A stretch of DNA of 64,000 nt, from positions 1 through 64,000 of the forward strand of contig CAVWAR010000017.1 of assembly GCA_963753075.1 (NCBI GenBank), written 5' to 3'. The stretch comes from Prado023 sp963753075. Lineage in GTDB: Bacteria > Actinomycetota > Actinomycetes > S36-B12 > CAIYMF01. Positions within the stretch are counted from its first letter, which is position 1; every line of letters starts with the position of its first letter. Below the pieces are notes generated by a model, which saw only the letters and a program-made list of their open reading frames with translations, was not told where the DNA came from and made no database searches. Position numbers and translations under genes: made by a program. Shown here piece after piece: positions 7,628-15,773 of this stretch.

Positions 7628-8518
7628 ATGGATCTGGACCTCGGTCAGCTGCGTGCGCTGAGCGCAACCGTCGACGCCGGGACGTTGGAGGGTGCGGCCC
7701 GGGTCCTGAACGTGACGCCGTCGGCGGTCAGCCAGCGGCTCAAGGCGCTCGAGCAGGCCACCGGTCGGGTGCTGCTCGTGCGGTCCAAGCCCGTCCAGGT
7801 CACCGAGCCGGGACGCACGGTCCTGCGCCTGGCCCGAGAGCTCGAACTCCTCGCCGCCGACACCGCACGCGAACTCGCCGACTCCAGTAGCCCCGTCGTG
7901 CTTGCCGTGGCGGTCAACGCTGACTCGCTCGCGACCTGGTTCCTTCCCGCACTCGCGCCGCTGCACGACCAGGTGCTGTTCGACCTGCACCGGGCCGACC
8001 AGGACCACACGGCTGCGCTGCTGCGCGATGGAACCGTCGTGGCCGCCGTCACCAACTCGGCGACGCCGGTACCGGGCTGCACCTCGACAGGACTGGGCGT
8101 CCTTCGCTACCGGCCCGCCGCCGTGCCCTCATTCCTGCAGCAGTGGTTCCCCAACGGCCCCACGGCACAGGCCCTCGCCACGGCGCCCGTCGTGCACTTC
8201 GACCGCGACGACGACCTCCAACGAGCCTGGCTGCGACGACGCACACGAGGAAAGGCCGACCCGCCTGCGCACCACGTGCCCTCGACCGAGGGCTTCGTCC
8301 AGGCGGTGCTGGCCGGCATGGGCTGGGGAATGATCAGCGATCTCCAACTCGCCGACCCAAAGCTGCGCTCGGCCGTCGCCCTGCTGGACGAACACGACAC
8401 CGTCGACATCCCGCTCTACTGGCAGCGATGGAAGGTGCGCTCGCCGTCGCTGGACCTTCTCAGTGACACTGTGCTGGCCACGGGGCGTCAGGCACTCCAG
8501 CAGCACTTGAACGGTTGA
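7628..8518 (+). CDS. lysG: LysR-type regulator of the exporter (LysG/ArgP family)
   Basis: A 296-residue regulator. The N-terminal helix-turn-helix reads LGQLRALSATVDAGTLEGAA and then VTPSAVSQRLKALEQATG. The C-terminal periplasmic-binding-like effector domain includes LAVAVNADSLATWFLPAL and GFVQAVLAGMGWGMI, both typical of ArgP/LysG. It is transcribed divergently from lysE and in related bacteria activates it with lysine, arginine or histidine as co-inducer. The start is the ATG at 7628. This pair appears intact and is the last cargo before the RIT element. Confidence 0.9.
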   Translation: MDLDLGQLRALSATVDAGTLEGAARVLNVTPSAVSQRLKALEQATGRVLLVRSKPVQVTEPGRTVLRLARELELLAADTARELADSSSPVVLAVAVNADSLATWFLPALAPLHDQVLFDLHRADQDHTAALLRDGTVVAAVTNSATPVPGCTSTGLGVLRYRPAAVPSFLQQWFPNGPTAQALATAPVVHFDRDDDLQRAWLRRRTRGKADPPAHHVPSTEGFVQAVLAGMGWGMISDLQLADPKLRSAVALLDEHDTVDIPLYWQRWKVRSPSLDLLSDTVLATGRQALQQHLNG

Positions 8519-8557
8519 CGCCGCCACCAAACACGTGGGTACCTGAACGGGCTCAAG

Positions 8558-8642
8558 GGTTATGCCGAGGTCGGTGTTATGCCGATAGCGAGGCCGCGTG
8601 CCTGGTGAGGGGGGTGCCCGGGCTCGGATCCTCGGGATAATC
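8558..8642 (+). repeat. left inverted repeat of the RIT element
   Basis: 85 bases, beginning GGTTATGCCGAGGTCGG and ending TCGGGATAATC, reverse-complementary to 11548-11632 with one mismatch. It contains three copies of the TTATSCCGA motif and ends 57 bases before the ritA start. Confidence 0.95.
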
Positions 8643-8699
8643 CATGAGCTGTCTGGTGGCGGGACGCTTCCCTTCCTACTCAAGGAAGGGAAGCGCTGG

Positions 8700-9638
8700 A
8701 TGAATGGCGATGTTGCCCGTGGCCCCGGTGGGGACTGGATGGGCGTTGATGACGCGGTGCGTGGCTTCGCGGAGTTCCTGCGAGAGGTCAAGGGTTGCTC
8801 GGTCGGCACTTCGGAGTGCTACGCGCGCCATGTTCGGCCGTTCCTGTTGGTCGTGGTTTGTCCCGGCGGTGTCGGAGATCTGCGTTCCGTCTCGTCCGCG
8901 CAGGTCCGTTCGTACGTGACTGATCTGGGCGGTCGGTACGCGGCGGAGTCGTTGAAGTTGGCGGCGACTTCGATCCGGTCGTTCCTGGGATTCGCGTGGA
9001 TGTCGGGATGGACAAGCGAGGACCTGCGCGGTGCGGTCGGACCGGTGGTGACGCACCGGTCAGGGCGTCCGCCCAAGGCGATTCCGAACGAGGACGTGCA
9101 CCGGCTGCTGGCCAGTCCGGACCGTCGCACGGGGATGGGTGTTCGGGACTACGCGCTGTTGCTGCTTCTGGTCCGGCTGGGCCTTCGGGCAGGTGAGGCC
9201 GCCAGCCTGCGTCTGGATGACATCGATTGGCCTGCGGCGACGATCACCGCGGCGGTCAAGGGTGGAGGTCGGCGGACCTTCCCGATCCCTGAGGACGTGG
9301 GTCGGGCGCTGGTCGCCTATCTGCAGCAACGCCCGGTCGGGGTCCCTCACCGCGAGATCTTCCTTCAGGTCCGGGGGAACCAAGGCCCGATGACCAGTTC
9401 GGCGGTGACCCAGGTCGTGGCCAGGAACGCCGCCCGCGCGGGTCTGGGGCCGGTGCGGGCCCACCGCCTCCGGCACTCCGCGGCCCGAGCGATTCTTGCC
9501 GCCGGTGGGACCCTGGCCGAGGTCGGCGAGCTGCTCGGTCACAGCACGGGCCACGTCACCCTGTTCTACGCATCCTTCGACGTGGCCTCGCTGCGGGGGC
9601 TGGTCCGAGTCTGGCCCGCGGAGGTCTCTGATGTCTGA
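8700..9638 (+). CDS. ritA: RIT tyrosine recombinase A
   Basis: A 312-residue phage-integrase-family recombinase. A SAM-like core-binding domain occupies about residues 15-125, then the catalytic domain. Arg I lies in RLGLRAGEAASLRLDDID, the H-x-x-R box in HRLRHSAARAILAAGG, the second His in LLGHSTGHVTLFY, and the final Tyr is the expected nucleophile. The frame is open to 8598 through the terminal repeat, but GGAAGGGAAG precedes the ATG at 8700, so I start there. It overlaps ritB by eight bases. In RIT elements all three proteins are thought to act together in transposition. Confidence 0.88.
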   Translation: MNGDVARGPGGDWMGVDDAVRGFAEFLREVKGCSVGTSECYARHVRPFLLVVVCPGGVGDLRSVSSAQVRSYVTDLGGRYAAESLKLAATSIRSFLGFAWMSGWTSEDLRGAVGPVVTHRSGRPPKAIPNEDVHRLLASPDRRTGMGVRDYALLLLLVRLGLRAGEAASLRLDDIDWPAATITAAVKGGGRRTFPIPEDVGRALVAYLQQRPVGVPHREIFLQVRGNQGPMTSSAVTQVVARNAARAGLGPVRAHRLRHSAARAILAAGGTLAEVGELLGHSTGHVTLFYASFDVASLRGLVRVWPAEVSDV

Positions 9639-10560
9639 CCTGTCCAGCCTCGTCAGGGAGTACATGGCGTTCCGCGCGGCGCGTGGCTTCCAACCGAACC
9701 GCAAGGTCGAACGTCTGTTGAGCCAGTTCGTCGCTTCCCTGCCGCCGGCGACAGAAGGGGGCCTGCTGTTCACTCACAGCCAGGCCCTGGGCTGGGCCCA
9801 TGCGCCCGCAGGGGGATCTCCAGCGTGGTGGTCCTACCGATTCTCCACGGTGCGTCAGTTCGCGGCCTACTTGGCTGGGTCCGGCCTGCCGGTGGAGGTT
9901 CCAGCAGTACGCCAGGGGCCAGGGGGACCCCGGCGCGCGACTCCTTACCTGTATTCGGACGCCGATGTCCAATCTCTCATGCAGGCCGCGGAGGAGCTGT
10001 TCACTCCGCTGAGGGGGGCCACGATGCAGGTGCTGACCGGGCTGCTGGCGGTCACCGGGATGCGGATCGGAGAGGCGCTCAGGCTCACCATCGGTGACCT
10101 CGATCTTGACGACGGAATCGTCCTGATCGCCCAGGCGAAGTTCGGTCGCCAGCGCATCGTGCTGCTCGATACGACCTCACGCCGGGCCATCACCGGATAC
10201 CTGCACCGTCCGGACCGGCACCGACTCGGCGTCGCAGCCGAACGTCCCGTGCTCACCACAAGCAAGGGAACATCCGTACCAGAGAGCAACGCGCGCGGCG
10301 CTTTCCACCGGATGACCCAGCACGCCGGACTGCAGGTGCGCGCCGGCGCCCGGCCCCGGCCCCACGACCTGCGGCATACCTTCGCGACCCAGAGCATGAT
10401 CGAGGCGTACCGATCCGGGCGCGACCCGGCCAGGACCCTGACGCTGCTGTCGGCCTGGCTCGGGCACTCCAACCCCGCCGACACCTACTGGTACCTGCAA
10501 GCCGCACCCGAGGTGGCCGCCATCGCGGCTAAGCGCCTCGAGGAAGGCCCGGAGTCGTGA
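9631..10560 (+). CDS. ritB: RIT tyrosine recombinase B
   Basis: A 309-residue tyrosine recombinase. Catalytic-domain landmarks: LLAVTGMRIGEALRLTIGDL (Arg I), RPHDLRHTFATQ (HxxR), AWLGHSNPADTYWYL (His/Trp region and Tyr). The start ATG at 9631 lies within the end of ritA and its stop overlaps the ritC start. It is the middle gene of the trio, and the length and order fit RitB of described RIT elements. Confidence 0.88.
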   Translation: MSDLSSLVREYMAFRAARGFQPNRKVERLLSQFVASLPPATEGGLLFTHSQALGWAHAPAGGSPAWWSYRFSTVRQFAAYLAGSGLPVEVPAVRQGPGGPRRATPYLYSDADVQSLMQAAEELFTPLRGATMQVLTGLLAVTGMRIGEALRLTIGDLDLDDGIVLIAQAKFGRQRIVLLDTTSRRAITGYLHRPDRHRLGVAAERPVLTTSKGTSVPESNARGAFHRMTQHAGLQVRAGARPRPHDLRHTFATQSMIEAYRSGRDPARTLTLLSAWLGHSNPADTYWYLQAAPEVAAIAAKRLEEGPES

Positions 10561-11549
10561 TGACCTCGCTGGCCCCGATCCTGCAGGAGTACTTCACCGC
10601 CTATCTGGTCACCCAGCGGGCCATGAGCGATGCCACCATCCGGACCTACCGCGACACGTGGAAGCTGTTCCTCGGCTTCCTTTCGCAGACCGCGCATACC
10701 CCCGTCTTCCAACTCAAGGTCACCGACATCGACGCTGCCTGCGTGCTGGCCTTCCTCGATCACCTCGAGACGCAGCGCGGCAACAGCGTGGCCACCCGGA
10801 ACCTACGACTGGCCGCGATCAAGTCCGCCATGGCCTTCTACGCCACGAAGGACCCCGAACGGCTGGACACCGTTGCCCAAATCCACGCCATCCCGGTAAA
10901 GAAGAAGCCCAAACCGACACCGACGTTCCTGACCAGCTCACAGACCCAGGCATTGCTGGAGTCGGTCAGCATCGACACCTGGACCGGTCGCAGGGACCAC
11001 GCGATGTTCACCCTCGCGGTGCAGACCGGGCTTCGGCTCAGCGAGATCACCGGGCTGCGTGCCTCCAGCCTCCACCTCGGCGCTGGCCCTCACGTGGCCT
11101 GCACCGGAAAGGGCCGCAAGAGACGCACCACGCCCCTGACCGTAGCCACGACCGCAGTCCTGACGACCTACCTGGAGGAGCGCCAAGACCGCCCGGGCGA
11201 CGCGCTGTTCCCGAACCCGCAAGGCCGTCCTCTATCACCAGACGCAGTCCAGCAACGACTGTCGCGCTACGTGACTCGAGCCGCAAGCCACTGCCCCGAG
11301 CTGGCCGACAAGCACGTCACCGTCCACACACTGCGGCACACCGCAGCCATGCGATTCCTCGAAGCCGGGATCGACACCGCCATCATCGCTCTCTGGCTCG
11401 GCCACGAGTCCATCACGACGACCGGCATCTACCTCCACGCAGACCTGAACATCAAACGCACAGCCCTCGAACGCACCCGCCAACCCGACACCCCAGCCGG
11501 CGACTACCACCCCGACGACCCCCTGATGGCCTGGCTCAAAGCCCTGTGA
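10560..11549 (+). CDS. ritC: RIT tyrosine recombinase C
   Basis: A 329-residue tyrosine recombinase with an N-terminal SAM-like domain (YRDTWKLFLGFLSQ) and an intact catalytic domain: TGLRLSEITGLRASSLHL (Arg I), VHTLRHTAAMRFLEAG (HxxR), LWLGHESITTTGIYLHAD (His and Tyr). The ATG at 10560 shares its A with the ritB stop; a GTG at 10557 is an in-frame alternative. The stop at 11547-11549 runs into the right inverted repeat. Confidence 0.88.
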   Translation: MTSLAPILQEYFTAYLVTQRAMSDATIRTYRDTWKLFLGFLSQTAHTPVFQLKVTDIDAACVLAFLDHLETQRGNSVATRNLRLAAIKSAMAFYATKDPERLDTVAQIHAIPVKKKPKPTPTFLTSSQTQALLESVSIDTWTGRRDHAMFTLAVQTGLRLSEITGLRASSLHLGAGPHVACTGKGRKRRTTPLTVATTAVLTTYLEERQDRPGDALFPNPQGRPLSPDAVQQRLSRYVTRAASHCPELADKHVTVHTLRHTAAMRFLEAGIDTAIIALWLGHESITTTGIYLHADLNIKRTALERTRQPDTPAGDYHPDDPLMAWLKAL

Positions 11550-11632
11550 TTATGCCGAGGATCCGAGCCCGGGCACCCCCCTCACCAGGCACGCGGCCTC
11601 GCTATCGGCATAACACCGACCTCGGCATAACC
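11548..11632 (-). repeat. right inverted repeat of the RIT element
   Basis: 85 bases matching the reverse complement of 8558-8642 with one mismatch (TTATGCCGAGG here where the left end implies TTATCCCGAGG). Confidence 0.95.
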
Positions 11633-11636
11633 GGTG

Positions 11637-11656
11637 TTATCCCGATCTCGGGATAA
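11637..11656. repeat. extra palindrome outside the right RIT repeat
   Basis: TTATCCCGA-TC-TCGGGATAA, arms of nine bases, lies four bases beyond the right repeat. It has no counterpart outside the left repeat. It uses the CCCGA variant of the recombinase motif. Confidence 0.85.
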
Positions 11657-11700
11657 CAAGGGCTCACTCATCTCGCGCCCTCAACGCCTTTGATCCCATG

Positions 11701-11732
11701 CGCGTCCACAGGCGGCGATGTGGGGCAGGTCC
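11701..11732 (+). repeat. dispersed hairpin repeat, GGGGCAGGT subtype
   Basis: GCGTCCACAGGCGGCGATG (from 11702) is followed by TGGGGCAGGTCC. The first 15 bases are identical to the copies at 13870, 27964 and 30887. It lies between the RIT element and a lipoprotein gene. Confidence 0.75.
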
Positions 11733-11902
11733 ACGTGGGGCTGCCGCAACTTCAAACTGGGCAAGTAGCCCCGGTCGAGCACGCGGGGCTTTGGGCTCTG
11801 TCGGCCCTGACCACGGCGGTGCAGTATGGCAAGAGATGGGGGTAGCCCTTGGGTGGGGGCACCAGCGTGGCGTCGTCCTCGGGGCGGAAAGGGGCGCGCG
11901 CC

Positions 11903-12346
11903 ATGAAGGGCAACAAGGCCTTTGGAGCGATGGTTGCGGTGGTCGCTCTGCCAGGGAGCCTGCTGGGTGGCTGCTCGTCGGACAGCGAGGACACAAACGC
12001 CCTGGTCGGCATGTGGTTCTATGGTGGAGAGGAAGAGGGCCGTGACGTCGTCGCCTTGACATTGCGGGCCGACGGGACGTGTTTGGGCCAGTTCGGAATA
12101 GCCCTGGACTCCCTGAGAGAGATCGGCACGTGCACCTACGAAGCGGACGCGTCGACGCTGACGTTCCTCACCAGTACCGCCTGCCCCGGCTCGACAGGCA
12201 AGGCCACCTACACCTACACCGTGACCAACGATCAGTTGAAGCTCACGAACCCCAGCGGGGACGACACGTGCACAGACCGCAAGGCTGGGCTGGACGGTGA
12301 GATCCAGACGAGGATTAGCGAACCCATCAGCCCGTCCGCGAGTTGA
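11903..12346 (+). CDS. small secreted lipoprotein
   Basis: A 147-residue predicted lipoprotein. A short signal peptide ends in GSLLGGC, a good lipobox whose Cys (about residue 24) would be lipidated. The mature part begins with Ser/Asp residues and then has alternating beta-type segments: LVGMWFY, DVVALTLRADGTC, IGTCTYEADASTLTF, KATYTYTVTNDQLKLTNPSG. This resembles small lipocalin-like lipoproteins of Gram-positive bacteria, but I recognise no named family. The ATG at 11903 lies after AGGGGCGCG. The gene stands alone between the RIT and ISL3 elements. Confidence 0.7.
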   Translation: MKGNKAFGAMVAVVALPGSLLGGCSSDSEDTNALVGMWFYGGEEEGRDVVALTLRADGTCLGQFGIALDSLREIGTCTYEADASTLTFLTSTACPGSTGKATYTYTVTNDQLKLTNPSGDDTCTDRKAGLDGEIQTRISEPISPSAS

Positions 12347-12383
12347 CCAGCGAGGGTCGCCCGCGAGCTGCCTGCAGAAAACA

Positions 12384-13727
12384 GGCTCTCCTGACTGATC
12401 CGTGGGTCATTTCCGGCCGGGGAGGGTGGGGCGGTGTCCGCCGAGGTTGAGCATGGCCAGGGCGATGAGGGCGTCGGGTGAGCGGAATCCGAAGGCGACG
12501 CGGGTGATCAGCCGGATCTTGGTGTTGACCGATTCGATGCGTCCGTTGGACAGGCCGTGCTCGATTGCGGCGAGGATCGAGGCCCTGTGTTTGACGATCC
12601 GGCGCTGCAGGTCGACGAACGCCGGGATTCGGCAGCGGCGGGCCCAGCCGATCCACGTCTCGAGCGCCTCAGGTGCCTCTTGGAACGGAAGTTGGAAGAT
12701 CAGCCGAAGCCCTTCCTTGAGCAGGTAGGCCCGGTGCAGCCTCGGGTCGGTCTTGGCGACCCATGCCAGCTTCGCCTGCTGCCGGTCATTGAGGTTCTCG
12801 GGGTTCTTCCACAACGCGTAGCGGGCGTTCTTGAGGGCCTTGGCATGCCCACTGGCACGCCGGGCCCGGCGCTGGGTCACCGCGCCACGGGCCTGGTTCC
12901 ATGCCTGCCGGCGGACCTCGTCCAGGGCGTCGGTAGCCCAGCGGACGACGTGGAACGGATCGGCGCAGCGGACCGCGTTCGGGGCGCGTTCGGCTACCAC
13001 GTCGGCGATCCAGTCCGCGCCGTCAGCGGACACGTGGGTGATCTGAGCGCCGCGGTCGGCGCCGAGGGCGTCGAAGAACAGGTTCAGGGTGGCCTTGTCC
13101 CGGCCCGGTGCGGCCCACACCAACCTGCCGCTGTCATGGTCGACCACGACGGTCAGGTAGCGGTGCCCACGCTTGTAGGAGATCTCATCGATCCCGATCC
13201 GCTTCAGCCCGGCGAACCGGTCGTGCAGCTTCTCGACGTCGGCCCAGACCCGGGTGATGATCGCCCCGACCGTGCGCCACGCGATCCGCATCAACTCGGT
13301 CACCGCGCTCTTCGAGCACTGCGTGGCCAGCCACGCAACCTGCTCGTCGAACACCGTGGTGTGGCCCGCGGCGTGCCGGGCCCACGGCACCGCTCGCACC
13401 GTCGGCCCATGGGTGCGGCAGTTCACCCGTGGAGCGTCAGCCTCCAGGTAGACCGGGACGGTGCCCAGATCCAGGGTCCGCCACCGCCGCCAACCCTCGC
13501 CGCGGTCGTACCAGGGTGAGCGCCGCTGGCACCGACCACACCGGCTGCCCGCCCGCCGCGTGGGTCGGACCCGGGCCACGAGGATCTGCTCATCCTCGTC
13601 GAACTCGATGCTCTCGATGACCGTCTTCTGCACCCCAAGCAGGGCACGCCATAGAGTGACGCTCCGCACGCCGTTCTCCGCTCTTCAGTTCCGGACCTAG
13701 ACAATCCAGGAACCTAGACAGAGAGCG
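12384..13727 (-). mobile_element. ISL3-family insertion sequence
   Basis: One transposase gene fills the element. Imperfect terminal repeats are visible: GCTCTCCTGACTG near 12385 against the complement of CCTAGACAGAGAGC ending near 13726. I see no clear target duplication. CCTAGACA occurs twice (about 13695 and 13713) at the transposase 5' end. Boundaries are approximate. Confidence 0.65.
12407..13669 (-). CDS. ISL3-family transposase
   Basis: A 420-residue transposase. An N-terminal zinc-finger-like region has CGRCQRRSPWYDRGEGWRRW and a later Cys-x-x-His, then a helix-turn-helix (SKSAVTELMRIAWRTVGAI). The DDE domain begins with GIDEISYKRGHRYLTVVVD. DPFHVVRWATDALDEVRR is the conserved ISL3 box. 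The last catalytic residue region is NGRIESVNTKIRLI followed by AFGFRS. Length and order are normal and no damage is seen, so the element could be functional. The start is GTG at 13669. Confidence 0.9.
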   Translation of the reverse strand: MRSVTLWRALLGVQKTVIESIEFDEDEQILVARVRPTRRAGSRCGRCQRRSPWYDRGEGWRRWRTLDLGTVPVYLEADAPRVNCRTHGPTVRAVPWARHAAGHTTVFDEQVAWLATQCSKSAVTELMRIAWRTVGAIITRVWADVEKLHDRFAGLKRIGIDEISYKRGHRYLTVVVDHDSGRLVWAAPGRDKATLNLFFDALGADRGAQITHVSADGADWIADVVAERAPNAVRCADPFHVVRWATDALDEVRRQAWNQARGAVTQRRARRASGHAKALKNARYALWKNPENLNDRQQAKLAWVAKTDPRLHRAYLLKEGLRLIFQLPFQEAPEALETWIGWARRCRIPAFVDLQRRIVKHRASILAAIEHGLSNGRIESVNTKIRLITRVAFGFRSPDALIALAMLNLGGHRPTLPGRK

Positions 13728-13821
13728 GCGTGCCCCCGTTCAGGCGCGCTCAACCACCCACGGAAGCGTCAGAAGAGCCAGAAAACAGCACAGGTCAGCC
13801 GGACATGCGGCTGACCTGTCG

Positions 13822-13895
13822 CCGGCTGCTGTGACACCAGCGAACCCAGCCCACTCGCACGATGCGACCGCGTCCACAGGCGGCGAATAGACGCA
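13822..13895 (+). repeat. dispersed hairpin repeat, long form (copy 2)
   Basis: Same long form as 41-117 with one inserted C and CACAG for CATAG. The 3' hairpin has arms GCGTC (13870) and GACGC (13889-13893) around CACAGGCGGCGAATA. It lies about 50 bases 3' of the minus-strand hydrolase gene. Confidence 0.8.
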
Positions 13896-13941
13896 CGCAC
13901 CCCAGCACGGTCCGAGCGAACTCGCTCTGTCTGCAGGCGCG

Positions 13942-14748
13942 TCAGGCGCGCCGGGCGGCCAGCAGGAACCCGAGCGCGAGGTGTGCAGTGGTCGACGACG
14001 TGCTGGTTCGCCCGTGTCCCCAGTCCGGGTAGATGTGCGCCCGGCCGTCCTGGACCCGCTCCGCGGTCTGCTCGAACAGCTCGCGGGTGTAGAACACGTC
14101 CTTGGCTCCGCCGATGACAAGCGTGGGTGCGGTGATCCGGTGCAGGTGGTCTCCGACGTCGAAGACGTCCTCCGCGTCGAGGGTCACCAGCAGGTCGTTG
14201 GGATCCTTGGGGGCCATCGACCTGCCCATCATCCTCGCCACGGGCCGCAGCGGGCCCTGCACGGCGGCCGGCATCATGGCGGACACCATCTGCGCGAACC
14301 CGGCGCCGGGATCGCCGGCCCGGGTCAGCCGCGCCAACTCCTGCTGCACGCGTCGGCCCTCTGGTCCGAGCCGGTAGGCCGACGCGACCACGACCAGGGC
14401 CCGGACGAGGTCGGGGCGGTCCACCGACAGTTGCAGGGCCACCGACCCGCCGGTGCTGGTCCCGGTCAGGAACACCGGCTCGCCGAGGTCGTCCTCAATG
14501 GCCGCGGCAAGGTGCCCGGCGATGTCGGACATCGACTCCCCTGGACGCAGCCCTTGCTTGCGGTTGACCAGATACACCCGGAACTCGCCACTCAACGGCA
14601 TCACCATGGGCAGAGTCATCCGACGTTCCATCCCGGTGGGCACCTCATTCGTTGGCGTCAGGCCCTGCACCATGACCAGCGGTGGACCATCACCGACCGC
14701 CAGGTACGGGATCCCCTCGCCCAGCAGCCCAGTCGTGAGATTCGACAT
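13942..14748 (-). CDS. alpha/beta-hydrolase
   Basis: A 268-residue alpha/beta-hydrolase fold protein. The nucleophile elbow is GTSTGGSVA (G-x-S-x-G), the acid is in VIGGAKDVFY, and the catalytic His is in DWGHGR near the C-terminus. The oxyanion region is MVQGLTPTNEV. I start at the ATG at 14748 because GGAGGG lies 11 bases upstream; the frame is open to 14802. No cap domain pattern identifies a substrate. It stands alone with a dispersed hairpin just beyond its stop. Confidence 0.82.
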   Translation of the reverse strand: MSNLTTGLLGEGIPYLAVGDGPPLVMVQGLTPTNEVPTGMERRMTLPMVMPLSGEFRVYLVNRKQGLRPGESMSDIAGHLAAAIEDDLGEPVFLTGTSTGGSVALQLSVDRPDLVRALVVVASAYRLGPEGRRVQQELARLTRAGDPGAGFAQMVSAMMPAAVQGPLRPVARMMGRSMAPKDPNDLLVTLDAEDVFDVGDHLHRITAPTLVIGGAKDVFYTRELFEQTAERVQDGRAHIYPDWGHGRTSTSSTTAHLALGFLLAARRA

Positions 14749-15075
14749 GTCGCACCATCCCTCCAAGCCCTGCCAACCCCACCGCGCCCCCGGAGTCCCC
14801 ATTCTTGGAACCCCCAGCGGAGCCGGTGGGCACCTCTCAGGCTCCCTTCAGTCCCAGCCTCCCGGCTGAGGAGGACCCCCGGAAGTGCCGAACGCCCCCA
14901 ACCGCCGTCTGAGAGAACCGCGGGGGCTCTTGGGCCGGCAAGATCCCCGGCGGCCGACCACTACCCGGCGACCAGCCGGGCCGGTCTTCCCGGGGACGTT
15001 TGCCTCTGCCAGGCCCCGGGCGCAGCGCCGTAGCGTGACAAGTGAGAGGCCCGACTCACGAGCGGGGTGATTGGG
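14749..15075. other. divergent intergenic region
   Basis: Promoter region between the minus-strand hydrolase and the plus-strand membrane protein. Apart from the hydrolase ribosome binding site I recognise nothing. Confidence 0.4.
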
Positions 15076-15588
15076 ATGACTCTGCAACAACTCGGCCACC
15101 CGGCCGACACAAGATCTGTGCACGACCAGGACTCCACCCTCGCCAGAGTCCGGTTCGCGGTGCTCTGGCTGGTCGCCGGATGCGCGCTGACCGGCACGAT
15201 GGCGGTGTTCTTCTACGAGCCGGGCGTGCTCGAGCAAGGCGTCGCCGGTGAGATGGAAGGAGATCCGGTGACGATGGGCATGGCACTGCTGAACGCGGCG
15301 ATGGTCGCCCTGCCGCTGGCCGTGGCTGCGGTCACGCTGTTCCTGCCCATCCGCGCCAGCGCGATCACCAATCTGGTGGTGGGGGTGCCGCTCGGGGCGT
15401 TCGGGCTCTTCGCTGTCGGCAGCCACGTGGCGGAAGGTGCCTGGCACGCGCACCTGACGCTCGCTGCCCTGGCCACGGTGATCGCCTGGCTCATCGTGGC
15501 ACTGAGCATCGCCGAGCTGCGGCGACGTTCGCACAGCGGGACCGCGCCGGCGACGGTCGGGGTCGACTCCGGGGCGCGGGGGGCCTAA
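15076..15588 (+). CDS. four-helix membrane protein of unknown function
   Basis: A 170-residue protein with four predicted membrane helices (near residues 25-45, 68-90, 97-115 and 125-145) and a polar C-terminal tail rich in Ser, Gly and Ala. I cannot name the family with certainty; the topology resembles small DUF6069-like actinobacterial membrane proteins. The start could be the GTG at 15067 or the ATG at 15076. No operon partner. Confidence 0.6.
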   Translation: MTLQQLGHPADTRSVHDQDSTLARVRFAVLWLVAGCALTGTMAVFFYEPGVLEQGVAGEMEGDPVTMGMALLNAAMVALPLAVAAVTLFLPIRASAITNLVVGVPLGAFGLFAVGSHVAEGAWHAHLTLAALATVIAWLIVALSIAELRRRSHSGTAPATVGVDSGARGA

Positions 15589-15663
15589 CCCCGGGCCAAG
15601 GCCAGTACCGTGCTCGATGCACGGACACGTTGTGGCCTCGTCCTCGACAGCCATAGGCGACGC

Positions 15664-15708
15664 GGACGCCTGCGGTGCGTCCACTCGCGGCGATAGGGGG
15701 CAGGTCCG
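15664..15708 (+). repeat. dispersed repeat, GGGGGCAGGT subtype
   Basis: TGCGTCCACTCGCGGCGATA then GGGGGCAGGTCCG. Here the GCGTCC (15677-15682) can pair with an upstream GGACGC (15664-15669) around CTGCGGT, instead of with a downstream arm. It lies about 65 bases 3' of a minus-strand methyltransferase gene. Confidence 0.65.
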
Positions 15709-15773
15709 ATCCGGCCCCGTTGGGATGGTCCGTGGGGACCTGGCGGCGGTGGGTGGCAGCCGAGAGGGGGCTG

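Larger units (their letters stand above)
8556..11659 (+). mobile_element. RIT element (recombinase in trio)
   Basis: Three overlapping tyrosine-recombinase genes on one strand are enclosed by 85-bp inverted repeats (8558-8642 and 11548-11632, one mismatch). This is the defining structure of RIT elements. The 9-base motif TTATGCCGA or TTATCCCGA and its complement recur at 8560, 8577, 8632, 11550, 11605, 11622, 11637 and 11648 and are probable recombinase sites. The seven bases GGGCTCA occur just outside both ends (8549-8555 and 11660-11666) and may mark the target, but this could be chance. No passenger genes are present. Confidence 0.88.

Noticed and set aside
12557..13519. Plus-strand open frame across the ISL3 transposase
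   Set aside because: Antisense shadow of an intact transposase.
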